This document shows positions 1-13,100 of a DNA stretch of 64,000 nt, piece by piece (the first letter of the stretch is position 1; every line of letters starts with the position of its first letter). The position numbers and the translations under genes were made by a program. Origin of the DNA: Heracleum sosnowskyi (Eukaryota > Streptophyta > Magnoliopsida > Apiales > Apiaceae); assembly GCA_030848705.1 (NCBI GenBank), contig CM061236.1:59973481-60037480 (forward strand), given 5' to 3'. The notes beneath the pieces were generated by a model. It did no database searches. It was not told the origin of the DNA and saw only the letters and a list, made by a program, of their open reading frames with translations.

Positions 1-2902
1 TGAGCCTATAACGAGCTAGTAATGCCTTGGTTGTGTTTCGCTTACGTGTTAAGCATTAAGTTATAAGTGGTTTATCGAGGGGATTAACCGTGTGTTTTCG
101 TTTGACTTTGTCTAGATTGTCCGGCATCGTCGCGAACCCCTATCACTTCACGAGCATCAAGCAAGTTTCTAAAACCATATTTTGAAGTATGCATATACTA
201 GATGCAAGTTTTCTTATTCCATGCTATGTTTCCCATTAAGTATACTAATGATGCATACGATATGATGTTATGCATGTTTTCAAACCTTACATCGTATATA
301 GATGTAATGGTATTAAAAATGTTGAGACGTAATATATGCATATGATAGATGCATGCACGTTTTCAAACCTATGCCTCTATAAACTGTTGTTGTGATAAAT
401 AAAAGATTTTGTGATGATATATTACATGTTTTGAAAGCATGCTTAGAGTAAAAAGGCATGAAATGCCATAAACAGTTTTATGATATATATACGATGCATG
501 TATGTTGTTGAACAACTACATATGGTATGATTTCCAAATGTAATTGGATTTGGAGTATGAGATATATGTACGTTTTCATGAGTTCAAATTGATACATATG
601 ATGATTTAAGTTGGACTTATAAGCTATGGTTCTAGCAATATTTTGGAGTTGATATGTTAAGAAAAACCCTCAGTAGGGGGAATATACTTTGCATTTATAT
701 ACTTTGGACCGGGAAGGGTATCAGTTGTTATCTAAAGATATATTATATAGTCTCTATATTTATTTTACATACTAAGAATGGTATCAGTTGCTATCTAGGG
801 TTATTTTATGTTATTATTACAATTAATCCCGATATGTGGTTTACAAATTAAAGATCATTCGGAGTTTAATCTATTAAGGGTATATTTTAAATATATGACG
901 AATAGCTGTTATCTACCCTTTTTGATAAGAAAGTACTTGAGAAATATTTCTAAATAAATATTCTTTATTAAATATAGTTTGCATTAATTATTTAAAGCCC
1001 TACTTCTTAAGGAAGTATTTCGTGAAAACTATTTTAAACCCTAGATAGCTAATAAAGTATATTTCAGTCAATTTTATGATGAATAGAGAAGGCTCCCAAA
1101 TCTATTTCCTGTTTAAGTCTATATTCAGAAAGACTTAAATGTTCGCTCAAACTACCAATACACGGGGGACCTTTCTCAAGTTTTAATGTTTGCTCAAGTG
1201 GACTGCCCGGTCCTAAACTTTTTTGAAACTACTCCTTCACCAGCTTTGTATCCAACTATCAAAAATGATTTGAATACTCCTTCAAGACTCGAGGAGTAAA
1301 AGCAGTGAAATCAGTTGTATCCATGAACAAGCATCAGCTTGGGAAATATGGGTGAATTTTCCTTTCCAACCAGATATGACTACTTTGTGGAGTCGTATAC
1401 TTGGGGAACAAGGGAAAGGAACTTGATGTTTCAAAGTTATGGATATTCTCAAACTCGGAGAATGTGTAAGGGACTGAGTGGCGACATGTCCCCTAAGGGA
1501 ATTACGCATAGACCAGCAGTCTATGAGCGGGTCTGTTCTTCCCTTAGATGATTATCAGATAGTGCCCGACCGTAGGATGAGAGAAGAGTATCGGAGGCCC
1601 CTAAGGAATGGGTACCCCTAAGGAATGGGTATGCTCTTCCCCCTACAACCGATTGGCAGGGAGGTAGGTCAGTTAGCGTCTGCCCTATTTTCCCTTCTAC
1701 GTAGAAAAACAGCAGTGGGGAGTTGCCTTACGACTGATCATCGTAGAGGTATCCCTGTCGCCCAGAATCTCCGTCTACAGTTCATCATCCATGAAAGAAA
1801 TGTTTTATGCAAGTTATCAGAGAAAGAACATGTTTTAAGCAAGATTACAGAAAAGAAAAGTTATTCAAGTTTATTCAAGCTATTCCAGTTATTCAAGTTT
1901 AGAAGCTGGATTGGAAATATTTTGCCTTGTCTTTATTTCCAGAATATGATATGAGATAAATGTTTGATATGAAAGATGATATCTGGAAATTCCTACAACT
2001 TCATCTTTTATTTTATGAGTTATGACTCTGATAAAACCTGATTAAGGATATATATGTATAAGTGGATTTTGGGTTATGGAAACCCTATATTGAATTTCCT
2101 TATAACTTCATCTTTCAAGTATATGTTGATAGTCTGCTTATATTTTATATAGCAGATATTTTACAGAAAGGATATACTGAGTTATCTTGTTATTTCATCT
2201 TTTATACTATACTAGAACTTTGTTCATAGTATAAACATTGAAAGTTGCAGAGTGTTATGAAATGATATTTGAAATACCACAATGGTACTATTTTTGGAAT
2301 ACATTCCGATAAGAAAATGATTTCAGTATCAAGATATTTTGACAAGTTATTGTCTTATACCCGCTTTATTTCTGGGTTGAATTAAAGGCAGAATTATGCC
2401 ATACTTTCATTACCTTGCTGAGCTATCGCTCACTCTTGCTATTATTTTATATATATTATATAGCAGCGAAGCAGGATGCCTACGGGACGGCACGTACCTC
2501 GCAAGGCATTTCCATAAACAGTTTCAGCAGTGATCCCGGGAGTAGTACGAACCAATCGAATTAGGCTACGGCTTTGGTATTCAACTTATGTATAGACATG
2601 AATGGTATTAGAGGATTGTGAGCATAAGAAGGCTAAGCTGGTAATGTACCACTACGTAGAAATTGTATCAGTAACAGATTCAAAGACATTTGGGTATTGT
2701 AATAAAAATTATTTATTCCGCAGTTATTGTACGGTGTCGTTTCTGAGACTCTAACCTGTGTGTGTGTGTGTGTGTGTGTGAGTCATATATTGTGGGGTCA
2801 TGAACAGGTGAATTATGAATGGTGTGGGTAATACAGGTAAAGCAAGGAGTACATGGATTGTGACAACCCTAAATCCCTGACCTCGGATTTGGGGCTGTTA
2901 CA
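1..2902 (+). repeat. R: 3' portion of a long Ty3-type LTR
   Basis: This AT-rich stretch has no credible gene. It ends in TGTTACA at 2902 after a dinucleotide-rich tail, as the 3' end of a Tekay/Del-like LTR does. The TTGCTGAGC pattern at 2416-2424, followed by GCTCACTC, also occurs in the LTRs of B (12849) and K (54656), in the same relative place. No PBS follows. The LTR directly abuts the broken gag of S1, so it is either a solo LTR inserted in S1 or the 3' LTR of an element lying to the left. Its 5' end is outside the window. The short ORFs at 1282-1954 look like chance frames in the transcribed part of the LTR. Confidence 0.6.
2757..2780. repeat. (TG)12 microsatellite
   Basis: Twelve TG units near the 3' end of LTR R. 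B's LTRs also hold a TG repeat, at a different position. Confidence 0.95.
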
Positions 2903-3698
2903 TTGGAGCAGGTTGGATGACTTGAGTTTCTTCAGTAGGTTGAGTGATTCTTGGAACATGAGCCACTAGAGCACCTGACATGTTAGCCATCTTTCCTCTG
3001 GATCCAGCTAGAATAGCTCTTTTCTGGAAAAACTCAAGCTCATATGATTTAAGCACACCATATAGAGTTTCAAGAGAAATATTGTTCAGATTTCTTCCTT
3101 CTCTTATGGCAGTGACTTTGTGCTCAAGATGCTCAGGAAGTGTGAGCAAAAACTTGACATTCAATTCTTTCCTATCATAGTACTTACCATGAATCTGTAG
3201 CTCAGTCATAAGCTTGCTAAACCTTTCAAACATGGTTGTAAGGTCTTCTCCTGACTTTTCCATGAAGGCTTCATACTGTGAGATAAGGATTTGTCTCTGG
3301 TTGTCTTTTATTTCTTCACTTCCTTCACACAGAAGCTCGATCTTATTCCACATATCCTTAGCTGATGAGCACCCAATGACATTCCCACACATGGCTTTAT
3401 CCAAAGTGAGAGCATCCAGTAAGATGAGTTGCAATTAATCATCCAAGGCTACCTTCTCCTTTTCTGGCTCCAGAAACTCTGAAGGTAATTTGTTGACCCA
3501 ATATGCTGGAACAAGAACACCATCTACAGTTGAGGCTTCAATTTCTTTTCGTGGAACGAAGGGACCATTCTGGAGGATACCCAAGTATAATGGATTCACA
3601 GCTTTGATAAACAACATGAATTTTCTTTTCCATACATTGTAGTTCTCTTTATCAAAAGCTGGAATCTTTATGCTACTTGACTTCTGCATGCTTGTCAT
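2903..3698 (-). pseudogene. gag: Partial copia gag of S1
   Basis: This is the N-terminal part of a SIRE-type capsid protein, which would package element RNA into cytoplasmic particles. The ATG is at 3698. The N-terminus carries the KIPAFDKENYNVWKRK block also found in S2 gag, followed by the hydrophobic and acidic blocks of the plant copia gag family (UBN2/gag-polypeptide type). An in-frame stop at 3435-3437 sits where S2 has His after DD, and the frame then continues to 2903. The zinc knuckle and all of pol are missing because LTR R cuts the gene. The fragment cannot make a functional Gag. Confidence 0.85.
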
Positions 3699-3725
3699 GA
3701 TCTCAGATTTATGAACAATCTGTCT

Positions 3726-3737
3726 GCTCTGATACCA
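3726..3737 (-). promoter_or_regulatory. Primer-binding site of S1
   Basis: On the minus strand this reads TGGTATCAGAGC, the standard complement of the plant initiator-Met tRNA 3' end. It lies two bases after the LTR end (CCAACA). Reverse transcription would prime here. Confidence 0.9.
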
Positions 3738-3739
3738 GT

Positions 3740-4805
3740 TGTTGGTCCTTGACTATTGCAGAAGGGGGGGGGGGTTGAATGCAATAGTGATAAAACTCAA
3801 TCTACGTTTCAACAACAAAAACTAAGATTAAACTTAATCACTTACTTGATTGCAAAACAACAGTAGACACATGAACAATTCTCACAAAATAAATGTTTTA
3901 TTTATTTTGCAATGGGTTGCTACAACCTCAAGAAAATGTTTGTTTTCTTGAGCTTCAGTTTCTCGAGAGTTAGATCTCACGTTCTTACAAAGAATAGAAT
4001 GATAGATAGTTTTTTTGTAAAAACTAAACCTATCACTATCAACACGGGTCTAGTGAAGCTGCTGTCATTTTCAAGTGGCAGCTTCTTACAATTTGCCTAC
4101 CCGTGAATCTTTCCTAAATTGCTATACAAACAACTTATCGATACATTACAAAGCAATCTAGAAACTTTCCATATTAAGCTAACACAATTCAGTAGATGTA
4201 GATTTGTCATACATTGGAATTGGTGAGCTTTGTCATGTGATCTCTTCGAGCTTCGGTCGTAGTCTTGCAGACCTGTTGCAGTGTTGGGATACTGCAACAC
4301 GCCTGTTTCTTGAACATCCAAACTGTCACATGTTTGACTGGGTTGAACCACAATACAAATGATATCCCTTCATGACAGTATCCTGTTGGCTAAGCTTGCT
4401 GTCACAGGAGTGAGCTTTTGGTGACAGTAAGAAATCCCCGCAGAAGGTGCTGTCAGGATTTCCAAGCTTGTTGTCAGGGTAAGGCAAATATGTTGTTAGA
4501 GGGCTTCTGACAATGTTGTTGTCAGAGTAAATGTACTGTCGTGACTTGCAACATGCTGTCTTCAAGTAACCCTACTGTCAATGCTGTGACAGTAGTATTT
4601 ATTCTTTCTGTCCATCTTGAGCACTTCTTGAGGCTTGAACAAACTAATGAACTTCTACCAAGATGTACTAGAATCTTATTTTAAGCAAACAAAAACGGTT
4701 ACATAGACATACTCTGGATGTGATAGTATGTTCATACTTAATAAAATTAAGTAAATAAAATATCTAGTTGAGTTGTCTCATAGCTATCACCCATAAATCC
4801 TAACA
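3740..4805 (-). repeat. 5' LTR of S1
   Basis: A 1066-bp LTR starting TGTTAGG (at 4805, minus strand) and ending CCAACA (at 3740). It resembles S2's LTR (1059 bp): both have an 11-base C run (minus sense) just before the 3' end, here at 3764-3774 as G, and a scatter of TGACAG/CTGTCA hexamers (I count seven). The fragments of open frame at 4097-4565 correspond to a non-conserved frame in S2's LTR. Confidence 0.85.
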
Positions 4806-5068
4806 ATTAATAATATAAAATCCTTCAATATATTTAAATAATGATTAATCCATCAGTAATAGGTGAAATTTCAGAGAAAACAGAAAAGGCTATTCTTCTG
4901 ATTCTGACAACTTCTGCATTCACTCATTTACATAGTAGATTACTAATACGACTTCGAAAGTTCATTATCCCGAATCGTACATAGGGTGGTCTGAAAATTT
5001 TCTAAACGACAAAAATTACTATTCATCAGTGGTTTTTTTTAAATAAGTACAAAATTTGGGTTATTACA
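4806..5068 (-). repeat. Start of A's 3' LTR (263 bp)
   Basis: It begins TGTAATAACCC at 5068 on the minus strand, right after the PPT, and matches 28628-28891. The remaining LTR is displaced by the S1 insertion at 4805/4806. Confidence 0.85.
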
Positions 5069-5087
5069 GTCTCCCCTCCTTAAAAGG
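5069..5087 (-). promoter_or_regulatory. Polypurine tract of A
   Basis: On the minus strand this reads AAGGAGGGGAGAC immediately before the LTR start TGTAATAACC. It primes plus-strand synthesis in LTR elements. Confidence 0.8.
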
Positions 5088-5387
5088 ATTCCGTCCCGGA
5101 ATCTTAAGAAAATAGCTGAGGGTACTTCCCCAATACAACATTCTCCAGTTTCCAGGTTGACTCTCCAACCCTCTGGTTCGATCATAACACTTTTACTAGC
5201 TCTATAGCTTTATTCCTCGACACTCACTTACTCCGGTCTATAATCACTACCGGGTGCTCTATATAGGATAATCCTGGTTGTATTCCTATGCGTTCATATT
5301 CTATCACATTCCTGGTCATCTGTGCTGAAATCTCGTATCATTGACACGCGAAATACGTCGTGGACTTGCGAACTTCATTGATTCTAG

Positions 5388-7270
5388 TCATGGAGATATT
5401 TTTAGCAACACGAAGTCTTCCTCCTCGTACTCTTTATCTCTCCCAGCTTGATCGACATATAAGTGGGGTCTGTCTTTAGCCGCTACCAATTGCTTTCGAA
5501 TGATGCATAGTCTCCTTCGTTCATTGAACCAGCTCGGGTCCCGATAACTTTTGTTTGTTGGCTTCTTCCTACCGTAGGGGAGATGGATACTTCTCTTCGT
5601 CACTAGCTTCATACGGGGGCATCCCCACGCTCGTACAATAATTATAGATACATGAAATTTCTATCAGCGATAAGTGATCAATCTAACTACCCTTGAAATC
5701 CAAGGCACGAGCGCTTAACGTAACTTCGATTGTCTGAATAGTTCTTCGGTCGATCCGTCGGTCTGCGGATCCTAAATAGTGCTCATGTTCAATCTCGTTG
5801 TCAAACATTCTTAAAAACTCTTCTCAATATATGGAATTTAACCGTGGGTCCCTATCTGACGCAATTGCTACTTAAACTCCATGTCGCACCACTATATCAT
5901 CTATATCAATATTTGTAAACCTTTCCATTGAAGATCTCTCGTTGATGAGGATAATCAGAGTAGACTTATTCAATCAATCAATTATAACCCAACTAATGTC
6001 ATGGTTCGATTTGGTCCTTGGTAATCCTACCACAAAATCCACTACAATAACTTACATTCCCATCCTGGAATCTCTACGGCTGTGATAGCCCACTAAGTCC
6101 ATGCTTTCATTCTCGGACATGTCCAGCATTTACTTAATAATCGATAATATCCTTCTTTATATCCGGCCACCAATAATATCTTCTTAATTCTCTATACATC
6201 TTAACTTCAAACTTCATCCTTTCAATTTCTCTTAGTAATTGTCCCGAAGAATTTGCATCTCAATCTCTCTTTCCTATTTAAAATGTCGGCCACCATATTG
6301 GCCTTTCCTTAGTGATAGTGAATTTCACATTCAAAGTCTTTGATCAGTTCCAACTATAATCTCTACCTCGCGTCACTCATTTCTATGTAAAGATATACTA
6401 AAGGCTATTATGAAAAAAAAAATCCACATTTCTCCATAAGGTTAAAGTCTCCAAATTTTCAGTGCGAACATAATCGCGGCTAACTCCAAGTCAAGTGTAG
6501 GATATCTTACCTCATGCTGCTTAAGTTGCTCAGACGCACAACTATAATTCATAAAGTCCCCTTTATCATCAGGTATTTATAAGAACGGGGCTGTTACTAA
6601 CTTCTACTTCAATCCTTTAAACTCTATTCATTCAATCCATAGGTACATCAAAATATCTTCTATGAATACAATAATAAATTTGTCCAGAAACTTTATCCTT
6701 TAACTCCATAAAGGCTGCTGACGTATTAGTCCGTCCAAACGACATCATCCGAAGATTCAAAATTCATAATGGTCATATTGGTGCGAAAGGCCATTTTTGG
6801 CACATCATCGTGGTTATTCTTAATTTGGTGATACACTATCCTCAAATCTATCTTTGAAAAATAAATTACATCCTTTAATTGGTCAAACGAATCATCTATC
6901 ATTGGCAAAAAGTATCTATTCCTTATGGTTAGTCCATTCAGCTCTTGGTAACCTAAGTATAGTCTTATACTGCCATTCTTCTCTTAGCAAACAAAACTGG
7001 TGTACTCTAATTTGACACAATGAGTCTTATTTCCTGTACTCGAGTAGCTAATTCCTTCATCTCAGCGGTGGTAATGGATATGGGTCTTAAATATTGACGC
7101 AATCCCTGGCAATAAATCAATGGCAAGTTCCATGCCTCAATCAGGTGGTAGTTCCTGGAGATCGTAAAAAAAAATACGTCCATGAATTCATTTAAATTGG
7201 GGTACCCATTATATTTGGTATCTCCCAATTTGTATCGATTTGCATGTGCTCAATAAGTTTCACATTTTTG
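5388..7270 (-). pseudogene. pol: Decayed Ty3 pol of A (RT, RNase H, integrase)
   Basis: Read right to left, remnants of a Ty3 polyprotein are recognisable. At 7228-7007 is the start of reverse transcriptase, with AEMKELATRVQE. At 6908-6726 is the RT core: IDDSFDQLKDVIYFSKIDLR and then DVPKMAFRT. Around 6110-5730 are pieces of the integrase core: the second Asp region near 5830-5870 and the Glu region near 5740-5790. At 5612-5388 is the integrase C-terminal helix region, ending EEEDFVLLKISP. Many frameshifts and stops separate the pieces. No fragment keeps a complete catalytic domain. The order is the standard Ty3 one. Confidence 0.8.
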
Positions 7271-7547
7271 CCGCAACAATCTCTTTGTTTGTACTAACAT
7301 AATAAACTTCGTAGTTCACTTCTGTCCTTAAAGGACAACTCCCCCTTACTGGGCAATACACACTTTACCTTCTTATCTCCTCAATCAATTTGCACCTCGT
7401 ATTTGATCAATCAGTTTATTCCCAAAATTTCATCGGATCCTCCCTTTTTGAAGGGAAAAAAATAAATCAACGTATACTGTTGCCTTAAAACCTCAATTTC
7501 ACATTATGGGCAAACAAGGTTCACCAGATAATTTCATAGTTTACTAA

Positions 7548-7576
7548 TTCTATTTCTATTTCTATTTCTATTTCTA
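7548..7576. repeat. (TTTCTA)n microsatellite
   Basis: Between four and five consecutive hexamer units within the decayed interior of A. Confidence 0.85.
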
Positions 7577-8059
7577 GGGTTCCCTAGGATTTTCCTATAT
7601 GCGGCTCGCTCATTAGTCCTCAAACTCATATTCCTCTATAGTTCTTTCTTTCTCACTCATTAAACTTCTATTATAGTCATTTCTTAATAATCGTATCGCC
7701 ATCAGTCATTTCGAATACTCCGTCATTCTGAATTTCCAACATACCGAACAGACCTTGAAAATTTTCGTAGCCTCGATTCATACTTTGTCGTACTCATCTA
7801 CTTTTATTCTAGTTCTAAAACTTCAACACTATATCTCTTTCCAAATACGAAGGAAAATACTTGCATGGTACCAAGAATATCTCAAGCAACAGATAATTTT
7901 ATAAAATTAAAAACTTTGTAAGAATTCTCGTCGAGTGGGCGACCTTGTTAGGTCTCAATCAATTTATACTTTAGGAATTTCATCATCAATATACATTGTA
8001 TATAAAATGCTTTGTGAACTCACTTAAATAAATTCGACCGAAAGTTGAACTTAGTGAAA

Positions 8060-8245
8060 CAATAACTAGTCCATTTCAAGAAACATTAACAACTAGCTGA
8101 ACAAAAGTTGCTAGTTCGATTAGTTTGGGATGCAGTATCTAGCTAGGGTGATTAGCTAGATTTTCATCATATCGTTAAAATTTCAACTAGTTAGAACAAT
8201 TAACTAGTCACTCATAATGGCATATACAATTAGCCAGTTTCAATA
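8060..8245. repeat. Cluster of CTAGTT/AACTAG words
   Basis: At least eight copies of CTAGTT, AACTAG or CTAGCTAG lie in under 200 bp, at irregular spacing. It may be a decayed short tandem repeat inside A. No protein reading is evident. Confidence 0.4.
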
Positions 8246-9367
8246 TACTCGTAGAAAATCTCGACATCGTAGCCAAAGAAAGAAAGAAAACAAAATTTTG
8301 ACTACTCGGATAATGAATTGAAAAGAAGAGTAAATAAGTTTGGGACGAATAAGGTAATTATAAACTTTGAATAGAATATAAGCTTTGAATAGAAAGTTCT
8401 TGGTATCGGAACAATCGATAACCTCCCATCAAATATTTCTCATCAGTGAAACGGTCCACCCAAAGGGGTCTCCGTACATATACTTTATCAAATTCTCCAA
8501 TAGAATTGAATTCAGACTACCAATATCAAATTGATATCCTTTCTACGATTTCAAAACCTGATTTACAAATCTCATCTTAAATAGAAGAAAAGAATTCACG
8601 AGGAATCTCTAAATAATAGATCCTCTAAGTTTAAACAAATAGTTAGATATTTATGAACTTGACTGAGGAGTCCAAATATGAAAGAAGAAATCGAATTACC
8701 AAATAATCGTTAAAGGATATTCGTCAAATAATTAAGGAAACATTAATTGAACATTCCTTAGATAATTGAAAGAATAAAATATAGACCTAGAAGGATAGAT
8801 GAATAATGGTTCCCTCTTCTGGTCGTCCTAGGGCACGAACAAAGCGCTCCGGTGAGTAATGGTAACTTAACTCTGCGTATTTAAACCTTAAAGGTAATGA
8901 GAGGAGAAAGGAAAAGAAATAAAATGAATATAGAAGTTGTTGGTTGCATCCCAAGTTTGAAGTAGGAAACTGGAAGGCTACCTGACATGAACTATTCAAG
9001 GTAACATGGGCATGAACAGTTTCAGATTGAGTAGTGCACCAACAAGTAGATACCAAAAAGTCAATGGTCATCATAATTTCTAACATCACCAGTACGAGGA
9101 TGAACACCTCTCTCCACCTTTATAATATAGGATACTAACCAAAGGGTCTCTCAAAATCATATCAAAGTTATTTAATAGCTTAAGGGTCCACAAACACATC
9201 TGTCATTCCCCTATAGTTACCCAATATTGGGTCTTCCACGGTCGAATCGATATGTCCACTGAAGATGGAGGTCCACTAGTTAATATATACGTAGTCTCTA
9301 ATAAGAGTTGTATCGAAAGAATCCAATTCCAGACTCCAGGGCCTTCCTCTCGGTAGGTTCTGAGATC

Positions 9368-9372
9368 GTCGT
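9368..9372. repeat. Target duplication GTCGT of B, left copy
   Basis: GTCGT directly precedes B's 5' LTR and is repeated directly after the 3' LTR at 24142-24146 (and also at 13230-13234, inside the copied flank). Confidence 0.85.
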
Positions 9373-9950
9373 TATAACGACTCAGAAAAACGCTTGTACA
9401 GTATTAATATTTAATAATATTTGAGATCTATGATATGTGAATATTGTGTGAAAGGTGGATATTTGAAAATGTGATAATTAGATGTTTACTTGGTGAATGG
9501 TATGGATTAAAATATGTGTGTATGCTTTTAATTGCATTTTATATGAATTTCTTATTAAAAATTAGTTCTTTTTGACCTTCCGGGAATATTATAAAATCAT
9601 CGGAGATTCTTTTTATTGTGAAATCTTTTTCACAACCTTTATTTTATATTCTATTATTTTCTAAAATTAATGGAGGAATTTAATTTTGGCTTTAAGGATT
9701 TAAAAACGATTTTATGAGTTAAATGTCATTTATGTGATCTAAACTTTGAAAATTCATATTTAATTCAATTTTGATCATAAAAATATTTTAAAAATATGTG
9801 TGAGCTTGCCAATTTGTATTCTCTGTTTTAAAAATAAAATTTGGATTTTTAGATATTATTTTCATTTTATTTTGGATTTTAGAAAGACATTATATTGGTT
9901 TTCTTTTATTAAAAATCAGATTTTTAATTGTGAAGTTACTGTTTTGCCCT

Positions 9951-9957
9951 TATAAAA
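9951..9957 (+). promoter_or_regulatory. TATA box in B's 5' LTR
   Basis: TATAAAA, followed by a pyrimidine-rich stretch typical of a plant transcription start. The copy in the 3' LTR is at 20863-20869, with a 7-bp insertion just upstream. Confidence 0.65.
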
Positions 9958-10124
9958 CCCTCAAGCCCAGCATTCTCCCCCTTTTCTTATTGTCGACACC
10001 TCTGTTCTCTCTTCTCTGCTCTCTCTCGGCTATTCTCATTTTCTGTAAAAATCTTCATCCTTCTCTTCTTTTCTCTCCACACAATCAATTGTTATATATA
10101 TATACATACATATACGATCGTGGT

Positions 10125-10140
10125 TGTGTGTGTGTGTGTG
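10125..10140. repeat. (TG)8 microsatellite in B's 5' LTR
   Basis: Eight TG units. The matching site in the 3' LTR (21037-21056) has ten, a length difference between otherwise near-identical LTRs. Confidence 0.9.
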
Positions 10141-13100
10141 TATGGCCGTGTGTATATGTGTGTACCAGTTTTGCATGCAAGAGATTTTGGTGATTTTGAT
10201 CTTATTTCAATTCGGAAAGCTTGTTTGTGATGATTTCGTGATTATTTGGTTGTTTTAAATTGCTTATTGGTGAGGTTTGTTGAAGTAAACCCGAATTCCG
10301 GGCACCTCCAAACCATGCCGTCGTCGGCAATGAGCTCCGGCGAGCCGACGGGGACGATGATGATGTTCTTGAGTCCAATTTATGTATTAATAGCTATGTT
10401 TAGATGTAATTTTGATTGCAAGTTGAGAAATCGAAAAGCATGTATGTATTTCTGATTTTCTCCTTTTTGTAAAATTGGTTTGAAGTATTGATGTTGATGA
10501 TTAATTGATAGCCTCAAGGTTATAGTGATTGCATGTTAGTGATTGTGTTAAATTTAGAGAATTTTGGATTTTATATGTTGAAGGTTTTGATTTGGGGATT
10601 TTGTTGAATTCAAAGTTTATGGATTGTTGATTAGTTAATTGTGGTATTTGGTAATTGCATGTATAGATTTTTAGTAATTTCTTGAGAACATGAGTTTAAA
10701 ACCTTTTCAGCTAAGGAGGAGTTTTAGTTTTGATATTGGATGATTGGTTGTAGTAGGGATTTTATATGTGTTTGGTTTTGAATAGATGAACATCATGTTG
10801 AGATGCCCAGAAACTGCCTGTTCTGTTTTGGTTATTTGTGAATGGTTGCTGCCTGTTTTAGACAGAAAGTCTAGGATGAAACTGTTCTAATTAGAGTCTA
10901 GTTTGCTCAGGTGCAAACCTTGTATCGATAGAGTTAGCGAGTAAAGAGTTATGTATGTTTTACTAAAAGTTGCGCAGCAGGGATTTTTATGTGCTTCAGT
11001 TCATACTTTAACCTGTTCGTTTTTTAGTCTATATAAACTGTTCTGAAGTTGAAATTTTTATTCTGAGTTGGAGTAGTAATCAGGAAGTAGCGTGTCAAAT
11101 GTGGTATTTGTTTGATTACTTTTGGATTTATGAAAAATGTTTTAGTAAAGTATGCGCAACAGATTTTTCAGCTTTTTGAGATGAAAACATTGTTTGTAAA
11201 GTTGTTAAGGATATGGTTAGCATTGGTCAAGTTGATTTAAAGGGATAACCAAGTGTGGTATGATTTGAAAGTTAGAATATATACATATGTATTAAAGGAG
11301 TATATTATGTGAACTTGAATGGCAATGTGTGCTTATGTGAGTTTTGTGCTTATCATATGGATAAGAGATTATAAGTGATATAAATATTATGTGTTTACGC
11401 GTTTAGGGAACGTGGGGTAGTTTAGAATAAGGATTAGAATTTTGAGAGGATCATTCTGAAATAGTATATACTCTTTTGTAGAGTTGCGAGACGTGGAACA
11501 TAGAAATAAAGGCAAGGCGAAGGCAGAAATTCAGTGAGTACAATTTGTTCTAAAAGCTACTTAAGAATCCAAAGAAGTAGAGCCTATAAATAAAGGAAAG
11601 ACCAAGGTGGAGAACCAGTGATTTCTCTTTACCCTTTTTGCTATTAAGGCAAGTAATACTAACTTGCTTTCGTATTTCGATTCCATTCTTTCATTTTGAC
11701 ATATATGAATTGCTATCTTGCTTTGATATATTTTTAATTCTGAAAACACATATTGTTCATTGGTAACCCTTATCTCTGTTCATATACCATGTTGTTCTGT
11801 ACACCCTACTTTGTTTAGTTTTCTTTCCTTGAACCTTTATACCCTGATTATATCAATGTATTAAAGCTCAATAACCTATGGTTCTATAATCTAAAGTTGA
11901 TCACCTGCTTATGCATTCCTTTTATACCTGAAAGTGAATATATCTGAACCCTCATTCTAATTACATTTCCAAAATGTACCGGATGACATTTTCTTCTTGC
12001 TTTCCCATTAATAGAAATCCAGATTGATCATATTGAACTTATCCAATTCCCAAAAGACTCTTTTATATACAATCATTATAGACACAACACAATGTCTTGT
12101 GAACCATATCTTGCTTAAACTCTTCTTCAGGCCTTATCCTTATCCTTTGATTATACTTACATTTTAACCTGATATTCTATTGCATTAGATTTGAACTTGT
12201 ACCTATGAATCACATACTTACTTGAAATTGAGAATACATGAACCTTCACTTGAGTACTATACAAACACACATCCAATGATTTACAAAGGATTTCTTTCGT
12301 AAGAAAGGTTTTAAAAGAAAGGAAGTTTCAAAATTTATAATCATTTGAATTCCGATTTATGATTTCCACGGATTTCTAAGTTTGGAGGCGTAAGAGGCCG
12401 AGTGACGCCGGCCCAGAACTTTTTAATTATAATAAATGGACTAGGGATGGACTAGTCTAAAGGCCAATGTGTGCCTATTGGGACCCAATACAATGACCAG
12501 AGGGACTGTGTGTCCGGTATGGGGACATTACGTGGCTGATCACCCGTATTGTCCGGCGCGTTGTGAAAAATCTCCAAATTACTTATTGTTTTTCTTGAAA
12601 TCATATATCTTTATAAGGAAATGGGTTTACCCTTTGAAATTGTATATTCATGTCATTGTTCTGATAATCCCTTGATATGGATTCTGCTATACCAATGACA
12701 TACATATTGATATTGGAAACTGTCTTGAAATTGTATATTCATTTCACTGTTCTGATAATCCCTTGATATGGATTCTGCTATACCCATGACATACATATTG
12801 ATATTGGAAACTATTTCAAAGTGGTTAACTATTTGGATATATTATTACTTGCTGAGCATTTGGCTCATTCTTTCCCCTGTTCTAACCCACAGTTAAAAGA
12901 GAAGATGGTACACACTTTTCAGTCAGCTAGGAAGTCTTCCTATAGGGTTATTTTTGGGATGCCAGCTCAGGCAGGTGATGAAGACTTGTAGAAGGTGTTT
13001 TGTATAAGGGAATGTAGAACTTTTAAGACACGGTTGTAATAACTTTTGAGACTTTTATTATGTAATAAAATGAAGTAGATAGTTGATGCTTGTTTCATAC

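Larger units (their letters stand above)
2903..4805 (-). mobile_element. S1: truncated SIRE-type Ty1/copia element
   Basis: Reading on the minus strand, this is a 5' LTR (4805 to 3740), an initiator-Met PBS (3737 to 3726), then gag (3698 to 2903), where it is cut by LTR R. It is closely related to S2: the gag proteins align along their length and the LTRs share the TGTTRGG start, an 11-base G/C run near the 3' end and many TGACAG hexamers. S1 interrupts the 3' LTR of A: the sequence right of 4805 continues as A's LTR start and matches 28628-28891. The rest of S1 (pol, 3' LTR) is not in the window. Confidence 0.85.
7271..9367 (-). pseudogene. Unreadable gag/protease part of A
   Basis: By position this stretch should hold A's gag C-terminus and protease. 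I recognise no domain in it. The minus-strand ORF at 9107-8787 (106 aa) has no family signature. It contains a TTTCTA microsatellite and a patch rich in CTAGTT/AACTAG words at 8060-8245. It ends at the GTCGT target duplication of B. Confidence 0.4.

Noticed and set aside
9930..10455. Two short ORFs after the TATA box in B's LTR (also near 20747-21368)
   Set aside because: Length and frame change between the two LTRs through indels and TG repeat length. They are most likely untranslated LTR leader.
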